The notes under the pieces were generated by a model that was given only the letters and a program-made list of their open reading frames with translations, did not search any database and was not told the DNA's origin. Positions 1-10,600 of a DNA stretch of 64,000 nucleotides are shown one piece after another. Origin of the DNA: Flavobacterium humidisoli (GTDB lineage: Bacteria; Bacteroidota; Bacteroidia; Flavobacteriales; Flavobacteriaceae); NCBI RefSeq assembly GCF_023272795.1, contig NZ_CP096829.1, positions 2,480,001 through 2,544,000 of the forward strand. Reading direction: 5' to 3'. Each line of letters starts with the position of its first letter. The first letter of the stretch is position 1. A program made the translations under genes and the position numbers.

Positions 1-251
1 ATGTGTAGTAATAGTGTGGCGATTATTTGATTATGAATTAAGTGATTCTGATGCGTTTTTTTAGTTCTCGAATTTTAAAAACCGGTTATTGCTTGAATTG
101 GCTCAGTTGTTACATGCTTATGTATGAGACATTGTTTTATGTTTACTATTGTAATGAATTTTTTTTCTTTTGCTTTTTCGTTGTTACTTAAACGAGAGAG
201 TCTTTTTAGTTTTTCAGTTTCACATAAAAAAAAATAGTATATAAATTGCTT

Positions 252-1832
252 ATGTCCAGTCCCTTTGTTTTTAAAATAAATAAAAAATATTTCTTAAGCC
301 GTTTTAATCATGGTGATGCAAAGCAGGTAAATAAAATTGTTTCTGATAGTATTTTGAAAAGAAAAGAATCGTATTGCAATTATATAAATTCAATTAAGTG
401 CAATAAGGCTTTAATTTTTTTTATTATTTTATTTTTTTATCATTTTAATTCTAATTCCCAAACTAAATCAATAAATCCTCAAGTATTGCCTTTTGATAGA
501 ATTTGTGCTGGCAGCGAGGGAGGTAATGATTATAGCGTGACTTTTAGCTATGACGGATTTAATGCTCAAACTGTTTTTGCAGTTGAACTTTCAAAAGACA
601 ATTTTGGAACTATTGTATTGCCGGAGACATTGTCCGCCGAAGATTCTGGTGTTAATCAGAAAACAATAAGATTTGCAATTCCTTCGGATATTGTAGGTTC
701 AGATAACTATTGTCTTAGGGTTTCCGCAGCGGGTTTTTCCAGCGGTAAATTCCTTTCTTTCGGTTTAAAAAATTATTTTCCAATTTATTATAAAGTGCAT
801 GATAGGCAATTTACAATTAACAATTTTAATGGGGATGCAACATATTGTTTCGGCTCTAATTATTTATTGGCTATTGATGGTGATTCAAAATTACCTGCAA
901 ATGATTCGCCTTTAAAATTTGGCTTTTTAACATATAACTGGTACAGAGACAATGGCGTTTCCCAGCCGCCAACGCTAGTAGCTGGAGCCAGCGGACCCTC
1001 TTATAGCGTAAATTCTGATGGAGTTTATTATGTCGAGACAAATTATGGAGGCTGCAGCTCTCAGTCTTATTCTAATCGTGTTGCAGTGACTTCGTCCGGT
1101 TCTGGATCAGAGTTTATTATAAGTTCTAGCTTGGGAAATCCTTTTTGTCCTACTGCTGATGGAACTGTTTTAACGGCTCCAATGGGTAAATATTATAGCT
1201 GGAAAAAGAATGGAGTTGCATTTGGCGGCAATAGCAGGAATATTACTGTTAAAGATCCTGGCCTATATACCGTTGCTGTTGATTCGGAAGGCTGCAGTTC
1301 AGCAGGATCCATCAACCTTAAAACCAATGGCATTAATGCAGTTATTGATGCAAAAGATGAGTTTGAACTTAAAGATGGGGAAAGTATAAGTGTAACTGTG
1401 ACTACTGATGCCAGCCAGCCAATTTTTGAGTGGTATTTGGATAATAAGCTTATAGCTTCTGCCACAGCTGATACTTATGCAGTTAAAACTTCAGGTGTTT
1501 ATAGAGTAAAAGTTACGCAGATTTCTGAATGTTTATCATCTAAAGAATTTATTTTCAGGGTGAAGGACGAAATGGGCACTGCGGATCTAATACCAAATAT
1601 AGTTAGGCTGGATAGCCCCTACTGGAAAATTCCTGATATATATAAAACGCCTGCAGCCAAAATACTTATTTTAAACTCAAATGGTGAGGTGCTTTTTGAT
1701 GATGTGGGAAGCGCCTATGACCCAATGGTGAATTCATTCATTAAAGATTTTAAAAATGTAAATCCGGTATATTACTATGTCATCAAATACGAGGGTAAAA
1801 TAAAAAAAGGTTCAATAACAGTAATAAAGTGA
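252..1832 (+). CDS. sprC: SprC-like exported protein with Ig-like domains and degenerate type B C-terminus
   Basis: First gene of a four-gene set in the order sprC-sprD-sprB-sprF known from F. johnsoniae, where these genes support SprB-dependent gliding. The ATG at 252 gives 526 residues; an in-frame TTG at 246 is less likely. The hydrophobic export segment (ALIFFIILFF) lies only at about residues 50-65, so the signal peptide has an unusually long N-region, and I see no internal ATG that would shorten it. The middle carries Ig-like repeats with GVYYVE and GVYRVKV strands. The last 80 residues (ILNSNGEVLFDD, NPVYYYVIKYEGKIKKGSITV) have the shape of a CHU_C/type B sorting domain but lack the usual TPNGDG motif. 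The stop is one base before the next ATG, so translation is probably coupled. The symbol rests on gene order and general features, not on alignment. Confidence 0.72.
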   Translation: MSSPFVFKINKKYFLSRFNHGDAKQVNKIVSDSILKRKESYCNYINSIKCNKALIFFIILFFYHFNSNSQTKSINPQVLPFDRICAGSEGGNDYSVTFSYDGFNAQTVFAVELSKDNFGTIVLPETLSAEDSGVNQKTIRFAIPSDIVGSDNYCLRVSAAGFSSGKFLSFGLKNYFPIYYKVHDRQFTINNFNGDATYCFGSNYLLAIDGDSKLPANDSPLKFGFLTYNWYRDNGVSQPPTLVAGASGPSYSVNSDGVYYVETNYGGCSSQSYSNRVAVTSSGSGSEFIISSSLGNPFCPTADGTVLTAPMGKYYSWKKNGVAFGGNSRNITVKDPGLYTVAVDSEGCSSAGSINLKTNGINAVIDAKDEFELKDGESISVTVTTDASQPIFEWYLDNKLIASATADTYAVKTSGVYRVKVTQISECLSSKEFIFRVKDEMGTADLIPNIVRLDSPYWKIPDIYKTPAAKILILNSNGEVLFDDVGSAYDPMVNSFIKDFKNVNPVYYYVIKYEGKIKKGSITVIK

Positions 1833-1833
1833 T

Positions 1834-4503
1834 ATGAGAAAATTGTTACTATTTATAGTTTTATTCTGCAATTTTTCAAATATAGCGAATTGTCAAAGTA
1901 AATCTGATGTTGAAGCTGTTTCTCTTTCATTGCCTATTAGAAATTCTTTAAAATTTAACAGGAATTTAATTAATCCAACTTTTAGTTTTGTGCGTGAAAC
2001 AAATTCCTCTGTTAGTTTTTACAGTAAGAAGCAATGGGTGCAGTTTGAGAATGCCCCAAGTACTTATTTGATGAATTATTCAAGCCGTGTCCGAGAAAAC
2101 GAAGCATTTGCTGTTGGTATATTTCAGCAAAATTACGGACTGATGACAATTTTTGGAGGAATAATGAATTTCGCACATAACATTGTTTTAAATCAAGGCA
2201 ATAATTTAACTTTTGGATTAAATATGGCTGTTTATCAAAGCGGCTTAAATAAAGGAAAGATTGTATCTGATGATTCTGAGCTTCTAAGTGCCAATTATAC
2301 TTCAAATTTTTTACTAGGCTTAAATCCAGGGATTAACTATGGAACTGAGTTTCTTGATCTAGGGCTATCGATTAATAATCTGGTTCTCTATAATTTCGGA
2401 GGAGGCATTATAAAAGAGGATCCCGAAAAAGCTATTGAGCTTCATGCTATGTATACAGGATATCTGTATGGTAATGGTTTTTTTGGTGACAGTAAATTTT
2501 CTGGATTTTTAAAAACAGAAATAAAAAAGGACAAAACAGTTATTTCTGGTCTTGCTATGCTTGCTTTAAAGCAAGGATTTTGGGCGCAAACAGGCTATAA
2601 TACTTTATATGGGTTTTCTGCAGGATTGGGCATCAATTTGATGCCAGGTGTTGCTATTGAATATAACTTCGAAAGGGGAATGGGGCAGGTTGCCAACATG
2701 GGGGGATCGCATGAATTTGCTATTGCTTATAAATTCAAAAACAGCAATTATTATGAAGAAGATGAAAGTGCATTTATAGATCTTTCAAGGTCAAAAACTG
2801 TTAAAAAACACGTTGGAATTGAATCTAGCCCGGCTGGCGAAGAGATAGAAGTCTCAGAAAAATTACCTAAAGGCAATTCGAGTTCTACGGAATTTAGCGG
2901 CACTACAGCAGGAAATATGAAAGGAAATTTTGCAGCTAATAGCAGCGAGAAATTAGCAGCTGAAGATAAAGAAAAATTTGTAACCGATCCAAAAGGTCTA
3001 GCAGCCGAAGGTGACGCATTACAAAAAAAACTGGCAGCTGATTCAAAAGTAAAACCGGATGCAGAGGGTTTTAAATTAAAAGGGGCTTCCGATAAAGCTC
3101 AGCCTGAACACGCAGTCTCGCAGAAAAGGGCAGCTCAAAATGTGGAATTAGAAAAAAAATCTGCTGCTGATTCAAAAGTAAAGGCGGGTGCAGAGGGTTC
3201 TAAATTAAAAGGGGCTTCCGATAAAGCTCAGCCTGAACACGCAGTCTCGCAGAAAAGGGCAGCTCAAAATGTGGAATTAGAAAAAAAATCCGCTGCTGAT
3301 TCAAAAGTAAAGGCGGGTGCAGAGGGCTTTAAATTAAAAGGGGCTTCCAATAAATCTCAGCCTGAACACGCAGTCTCGCAGAAAAGGGCAGCTCAAAATG
3401 TGGAATTAGAAAAAAAATCTGCTGCTGATTCAAAAGTAAAGGCGGGTGCAGATAGTTTACCTATAAAAGATAAAACCTATAAAGTTATAGAAAATGATAG
3501 GGGTAAAGAGTCAAAATTAATGGCCGGTTCTGAAGCTAAATCATTTAAAGTGGATATGCTGGAGAAAAAAACTTATGAAAATTCAAAACTTAAAAAGGAT
3601 AAAGAACAATCGGAAAGCGGCGCCTCCCTTCTTGAAGATGAAGGAGTTAAAACTGTTAAAAATATTAGTCAATACAGTACAGATTTAAGTAAAAAACAGG
3701 AAGATTTATTATTACAGGTTCGGGAAAAGGTTATGGATAAACAAAGAGACCTGGATGACCTAAAACAGGAAAATCAATTAAGCGAAAAACAAATTTATAA
3801 AGAACCCAAAGCTTTTAAAAGCGTCACCGACGAGAACAATAAGCTAGAAGCTCTAATAGCGCAGCTTGATAAAGCGGAAATCACTCAAAAAGATCAGATA
3901 GCTAATTTAACCAATATGTATAATCAAAGGCTTAAAAAAGCTGGAAATGGAAAAGATTCTTTGGACATGTTTTATCTTGAAAAGATAAATGGGCTAAAGG
4001 CAGCGCAATTAAAAATTCAAGACGAAAAAACGGGCTTAATTTTGAATTTAGAAAACATTAAGCAAGCAACTGAAATCGAAAAGAAAAATAGAATTAAACG
4101 AGCAGTTTACCAGAATGATCAGAATAGGTATGCCCAGGACGTTGCTACCCTAAAGTCTATTAAGGAAACAACAAAAAGTAGCAGTACGCCATTAACGCCA
4201 AAAGATTTTGATTTTGGGGAGAGTCAGACGAACATGCAAGTATTTAAAAATATAAAAAATTACCAGCAGGGCTATTATCTGGTTATGGCTGTTCATAGCA
4301 GTATTGAAAAAAGAGACAAATTTTTAATTAAAGCCTTCGCGGCAGGCTGCACAAATATTAATTTCTTTTATAACGTTCAGACTAGTCGCTATTATATATA
4401 CTATCAGAGATTCGATGATTTAGATGAAGCAATTATGTATTTAGAGGCAAAGGAAGCGAAACCTTATAATGGCAAAATGGCAATTATCAAATTAGAAAAT
4501 TAA
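1834..4503 (+). CDS. sprD: SprD-like protein: PorP/SprF barrel plus repeat linker, coiled coil and SPOR-like end
   Basis: 889 residues. A signal peptide (residues 1-20, ending ANCQS) precedes a PorP/SprF-like outer-membrane barrel at about 20-310 (NLTFGLNMAVYQSG, AIAYKFKN). A charged Lys/Ala-rich linker at about 330-560 contains a 43-residue tandem repeat. A predicted coiled coil follows at about 600-790 (KKQEDLLLQVREKVMDKQ), and the last 80 residues (YYLVMAVHSSIEKRDKF, YYIYYQRFDDLDEA) resemble a SPOR-type peptidoglycan-binding fold. The architecture suggests an outer-membrane protein reaching across the periplasm to the wall. It lies one base after sprC and about 100 bp before the SprB-type gene. 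Position in the operon supports SprD; the SPOR assignment is from fold pattern only. Confidence 0.72.
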   Translation: MRKLLLFIVLFCNFSNIANCQSKSDVEAVSLSLPIRNSLKFNRNLINPTFSFVRETNSSVSFYSKKQWVQFENAPSTYLMNYSSRVRENEAFAVGIFQQNYGLMTIFGGIMNFAHNIVLNQGNNLTFGLNMAVYQSGLNKGKIVSDDSELLSANYTSNFLLGLNPGINYGTEFLDLGLSINNLVLYNFGGGIIKEDPEKAIELHAMYTGYLYGNGFFGDSKFSGFLKTEIKKDKTVISGLAMLALKQGFWAQTGYNTLYGFSAGLGINLMPGVAIEYNFERGMGQVANMGGSHEFAIAYKFKNSNYYEEDESAFIDLSRSKTVKKHVGIESSPAGEEIEVSEKLPKGNSSSTEFSGTTAGNMKGNFAANSSEKLAAEDKEKFVTDPKGLAAEGDALQKKLAADSKVKPDAEGFKLKGASDKAQPEHAVSQKRAAQNVELEKKSAADSKVKAGAEGSKLKGASDKAQPEHAVSQKRAAQNVELEKKSAADSKVKAGAEGFKLKGASNKSQPEHAVSQKRAAQNVELEKKSAADSKVKAGADSLPIKDKTYKVIENDRGKESKLMAGSEAKSFKVDMLEKKTYENSKLKKDKEQSESGASLLEDEGVKTVKNISQYSTDLSKKQEDLLLQVREKVMDKQRDLDDLKQENQLSEKQIYKEPKAFKSVTDENNKLEALIAQLDKAEITQKDQIANLTNMYNQRLKKAGNGKDSLDMFYLEKINGLKAAQLKIQDEKTGLILNLENIKQATEIEKKNRIKRAVYQNDQNRYAQDVATLKSIKETTKSSSTPLTPKDFDFGESQTNMQVFKNIKNYQQGYYLVMAVHSSIEKRDKFLIKAFAAGCTNINFFYNVQTSRYYIYYQRFDDLDEAIMYLEAKEAKPYNGKMAIIKLEN
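3034..3450 (+). repeat. 129-bp tandem repeat, about three copies, inside sprD
   Basis: The motif GCTGCTGATTCAAAAGTA recurs at 3163, 3292 and 3421, a period of 129 bp or 43 codons, with a diverged first copy from about 3034. Copies differ by only a few bases. Each unit encodes a Lys/Ala/Glu-rich segment (SAADSKVKAGAEG, KAQPEHAVSQKRAAQNVELE). It forms part of the periplasmic linker and could change length by slippage or recombination without breaking the frame. Confidence 0.9.
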
Positions 4504-4607
4504 AAAGTATTTTTTAAAGGGCAGAACGATAGTCAATTGCTGTAATACAGTAATGTATTTTAATAGACTATATAACTACCACACAAGACAAAGACAATAA
4601 GCAGGTT

Positions 4608-7600
4608 ATGAAAAAGACGATTATTTTTAAATTATCCCTTATAGCAGGGCTGGTGCTAATTTGTATCTCATCTTATGCGCAATTAAGAAGAAGTTTTATA
4701 CCCAGATACACAGATAGTCTGCATGATGATAGATCAGTTATCGAAAATAATATGCTGAATTGGGGTAATGGAAACCTTCAAGGGCCAAATATTTCTTATT
4801 ATGTTGCCCAAGCGTATGAAAATTTTAACATAGGCTATGCTGATTATTTACAAATGACAAATAAAAACCCTGTTACAGGAGATAATATTAATCCTGCGAC
4901 AGGAGAAGCTTATGCCTGCGTGCGTGATAATAAACCCTTTCCTAAGATATATTTATGCGGTTTGAATGATAAAAGGATAATAGATAGTAAAATTACTAAT
5001 GCTAGCAGTATTCTTTGGCAGGAGACAAAAGATCTGCCGCCACCTGATACGCCAAATCCAGACAGTTGTCCATATGAAGGTGCACAAAACTGGACAACCA
5101 TTGGAAACGGTCCTATATTTACCGCTGATAGGGCTGGTGTATATAGAGTCATAATTAAATATGACAATACTACGGTGGAAACGTACTATTTTAATGTGTA
5201 TCAAAACCTGTTTGAGCCAAAAGCAGTAAAACAAGATATGATATGTAATTCTAAAGGAAAAATAACTGTTACAAATCCACCTGAAAATTCTGGTTACATT
5301 TACAGTTTGGATGGCATAAATTATCAAAGTTCGAATGTATTTAACGACCTTGGCAGTGGAGATTATAAAGTCTATATCAAACAAAGCCAATTGTCGGATA
5401 ATACAATTTCAGCGTGTACGTTTTTCACTGATATTAGCATCTTAAAGTTTGATTTTGCCACAGCTATAGAAGCTACACACCCAGCGTGCAATAATGAAAA
5501 GGGAACAATAAAGGCTGTAGTTAATAATGTCCCTGGCGAGTATAATTTTATTCTGAGAAAAAAGGGAAGCATTTCAGAGATTCAGAACACGGGACTTATA
5601 GAAAATAATTATACTGTATTCCAAGGTGTTGATCCAGGGATATATGAGGTTGTGTTTTCGACAAATAATAATGGCTGCAGTGAGGTTAGGGAAATTGAGG
5701 TATTTGATTATCGTCTGACTGCTGCTGCTAATATCACAAAAGCACTTTCGGCTTGCAGTGATGGCGAAATTACGATAACTGTTAACGGGGGGACGCCCAG
5801 ACCCGGTCCGCCTCCTTATTATATGTACTATATAAATGGAAGTCAAAATTATATTACAGACAATGTGATTCCTGTTAGTAGAGCTACACTTCCACGAGAT
5901 GGTATCTATAATATTGTTGTTGTGGATGATATGGGATGCAAGGTAAGACTGGCTCCCATCCAAATTATTGAGATTCCAAAACCGACCGTTACGGCAACTC
6001 CTAAAATTGTTCCATGCGGTGATAATAAAAGCGGTGAAATTGATATTACAGTAGTTCCAGCAAATTCAGGATACTCTATCTCTTATAATGTTGATAATAA
6101 AGGGTTTGTCACCTCTCTACCGATTCTTAACTTAGCAGTAGGACTGCATTCTTTAGTAATCAAATACAGCTACAATGGTGTCGAATGTGCTGAAGATGTA
6201 CGTAAAATATTTATTAGCGGTGAAGATGGCTCTTTAAGTGCATCTGCAGGAGTAGGTGAAATGTCAGGTTGCGGACCTGTGGGATTTGAGTCTCAGGGAA
6301 AAATTAGAATTACCAATGTTCAAGGCGGGGTTCCTCCTTATATGTACAGTTTTGATGATCAGATGTCATGGATAAATTCAAACGAGGCTTATGTGAACCC
6401 AGGGATATATACTGTTTATGTTAGGGATAGTAAAGGCTGCAGTTTTGGCATGTCGGATATTGTTTTAGAGGCAAGACCGGCTGATCCGACAATTGAATTA
6501 GATCCTATTAGCTATAATTGTGATGGTACTGGGAAAATTACTGCTAAAGTAAGAAATCCGGCAAACGGTAACTATACTTGCGAATATTATATTGACGGAA
6601 AAGCAAATTCTCCCATTACCAATAATGTTTTTACAGATGTTACTTCCGGTTCCCATGTCATAAGTGTTAAGTATAAGTTAGTTTCAGCGTTAACTTTCAG
6701 TAATTTATTGAGAGAAGATTTTGGAAGTGGGGAAGATACAAAATCACCTGGTATTAATGCCAATTATTGCTGGGAGAAGCAGGATTATATTGCTGAATGC
6801 GGTGTTGGGTTATGGCATGATTGGCTTTTAAATGATGGTGAATATGTAGTGACAAAAAAGATTCTTCCTGAACATGGACCTGATTTTGGCTGGATTATTC
6901 CTAAAGATCACAGTAGCGGTGGGATTAATAGCCAGGGGCGATATTTAGCCGTAAACGTTGGAGGTACAGTTGGAATAGGAGGTGTTTTATATAAAAAGAG
7001 AATAGTTGACATTATACCAAACCAGAATATTAAGGTTGAATTTTATGCTTTAAACCTATTGCGTAAAACTACATTAAAAGACGCCCCAAATCTTACTGTG
7101 GAATTACATCAAAATGGGGTTTTAGTGCCGGGAGCATCTTTAAATACTTCTGATATTATTCAAAACGAAAGCTGGAATTTAATTGATAATTTATCATTGA
7201 ATCCAGGCAATAACACTGAACTAGATTTTGTAATTAGATCCAATAGTGATATCTGGGATGGCAACGATTTGGCAATTGACGATATTTTGGTATATCAGGT
7301 GCCTAAGTCCTGTTTATCTTCCAAAGAATTTGATGTGATAGTAAACAGTACTAAAGCCTTTAAAGCCCATCCTATTTTTGATGATGCAAGCTGCTATAAT
7401 GCATCAGATGGTAAAATTACTATTTTTGCTGAAAATTTCGATTTAGTCAATGGATTTAAATATTCTATAGACAATGGTAAAACGTGGAATGATTCTAAGA
7501 TTTCGCCAGTGATCATTTCGTCATTGGGCACAGGAAATTATACGGTTATAGTAAAAAATGACGATCAGGGGAGCTGTTTGATTACTATTAACGGAATAAT

Positions 7601-10600
7601 AAAAGCGCCTTCTGAACTTTTGGTTTCCGCCGCTTTAGTCAGCCAGCATGATTGTAGCAATGGCGCATCCATTAAAGCAATAGCGAGCGGAGGGAAACCA
7701 AATTATAAATATGAGCTCCGTAAAAGCGATGGTACAGTTGTTGCCTCATTTCAGTTCTCAGACATATTTTATAATATCCCTGCCGGAGATTACTTCATTG
7801 TCGTTGAAGATGCTTCTTCATGCTCTTCAGTGGCTTCATATCCTATTTCGGTGACCGCTGCGTCCAAACCGATAGCATATTTAGACGCTAAATCAGATTT
7901 TTGTTACGATCCGATAGACAAGACAACGCTGGCTGTAAATGTTTTTGGAGGAAAATCCCCATATTATTACAGTATAGATAATGGTGCTTTCCAGCTCAAT
8001 AATGAATTTAAAAATGTTGAACCTGGATTGCACAGCATTCGGGTAAAAGATTCAAATGGCTGTGAGGCAGATCAGATCAAGGATATTAAAATTTCTGATA
8101 AGTTAAAAGCAGACGCAAAAGTAACTAAAGATTTAGACTGCAGCTTATTTTCGAAAGCCGAAATTACGATTACTGCTTCAGAGGGTTATCCAGGATATAG
8201 CTATGAAGTATCTGATGATGGCGGAGGGTCATATAGGGCAATATATGGCAATGTTTTTGAAACAGATAAAGCAGGCAGTTATGTATTTAGGGTAACAGAT
8301 TCAAAAGGATGCGTTTTTATAACTCTGCCTGCTGATATTAGCTTTTCAAACCTAACAGCTTCATATAATGCAAAGAGCCCTTACTGTCCAGATGATGCAA
8401 GCGGATCTGTAACGTTAAATGCGCTGAGCGGAGCTGCTCCATTTAAATACAGTTTCAATGGTGGAAATTTTATTGATATCAATGTCTTCGGTGGCTTGGA
8501 TTCTGGAGTTTATCCTTATGCTGTCAGAGACAGCAGAAATTGTGAAGTGCAAGGAATGGCAGTTATAGAGGCGCCAGCAAAAATTGATGCAAAGATTCAT
8601 ACGGTAGGAATTTCTTGCAATCCAAACAGGCTAGGAAGAATTGAGGTCAATGTGGAACAAGGAGGGACAGCACCTTATAAATATTACTTATACAATAGTG
8701 GAATGCAGGAAATTGCTTCATACACTGAGAACGCTGCTGCTCAGACTCCTGTATATAATTTTTTAGGATTGGATTATGGCATTTATTATATTGCTGTGAT
8801 AGACGCGAATGGTTGTGCATTTCGAAGTGAAAAAGTAAAAATTGAATCACCCCCTATTTTAGAAGCGGGTGCTGTTACCGCTGGTGCTGCCTGTAGGGAT
8901 GGTATTTCCGTTGAATTGCTGGTGAAAAGCGGAAGCCCAAATTATACATTTTCAATTAAAGGGCAGAATGTTCAGTCAGGTCCAATTTCTACACCTTCAT
9001 TTACGTTTGATAAGCTGGATCCAAATTCCACATACACTTTTGAGGTTGTAGATGGAAATGGATGTATATCTGATGTAGAGGTAATAACGCCTCGCATTTC
9101 TCCTATTGCAATAAATACTTTCGCTAATGATATCGATTGCTATCAAAATAACGATGGTGAGATATCTGGTGAGGTATTTAACTATGGCCCGACCGTTACG
9201 GGACTATATCTTGAAATTCGCGATAATCTCACTAATCTTCCTATTGCGCCGGCTCAGAATATGCAGCTGCTAAATCTGGATGGCAGCCCTGCTTCTTTTA
9301 AGTTTGAAAATTTAAAGGCGGGCAGCTATATAATTTATGCACAAGAATTAGATGGCCAGGAATGTTCTACAGCGGCTAGTTTTGAAATAAATCAACCAGA
9401 TTCTCCTTTAAGCATAAGTATTGACAGTGTGCTGAATGCTAATTGCAATAGAGGGGCCTTAATTACAGTAATGGCTAGTGGAGGTAAGGCTCCATATGAA
9501 TATGGAGCGATAGAGGCTCCCGGTGCTAATCCTTCTTCTTTTAATAGCAGTAATGTGATTGAAGTCCCCAATCCAGATAAAAAATGGAATATAGTAGTTA
9601 GAGATGCTAACGGTTGCGTAAAGGCAGTCGAATTAGATGTTATAAAAGATCCGCTGCCCTCTGGATTTAAAGCCTCCGTTACATCTCAATGCCCTGATGC
9701 TGAAGGGAATTTTCAAATTATTATAGATGATTCAGCTGCGTCAGGAATAGCGCCATTCGAATATAGTATAGGGGGAGGCTTCCAGGCTGATAAAATATTT
9801 AGAGTAAACGTAGCAGGAACTTATAATTTAACAGTAAAGGACAAGTTCGGCTGTACTTCTGTTTTTCAAGCAATTGTAGATGTTTTAAAGCCATTGGAGC
9901 TTGATGCTAAAATTGTCGGCCTTACAGGCTGTTCTGATGGAGATGGTATTTTGAGCGCTATGGCAAAGGGAGGATCTGGAAATTATATTTACTCAATTGA
10001 TGCAAAAAACATAACCGCAACACCAGCTGTGTTTACAGGTTTATCCTCAGGCTCTCACCGAATAGCTGTGAAAGATCTTGTGACAGATTGCATAGCTGAG
10101 GTTGTTGTTGAGTTAAATGCCGCTACGCCTATTACAAAATTTGATGCTTCTTCTGTTTCAGTTACATGTACAGGAGGAAATGATGGTATAATTATAGCTA
10201 GTTTAGAGCAGGCAGGTGCAGGCATTAATGATAATCCTATCTATAGTTATAGCTTAAATAACGGTCCCGCACAGCAGAGCCCTTATTTTTTCGGCTTAAT
10301 GGCAGGAAGCTATAAGGTTTCTGTAGAATCAGAAAGGGGCTGTTCAGCAGAAAAGGATGTGATTGTAGGCGAGCCAGCATTAATAGCAGTTCCAGATCCA
10401 ACGATAACCCAATATAAATGCAGCACAGATAACAGCACTAATTTTGCAACTGTTGAGGTGAGAGATGTAAGGGGTGGCACTGGAATTTACAGCTATGAGT
10501 TTATAAGGGACAATAAAACAGTTTATAAAGGCCCAAAAAGCACCTATACAGAAATGGATTATGCAGGAGGTGCTTACCGTATAAATGTTTATGACAGCAA

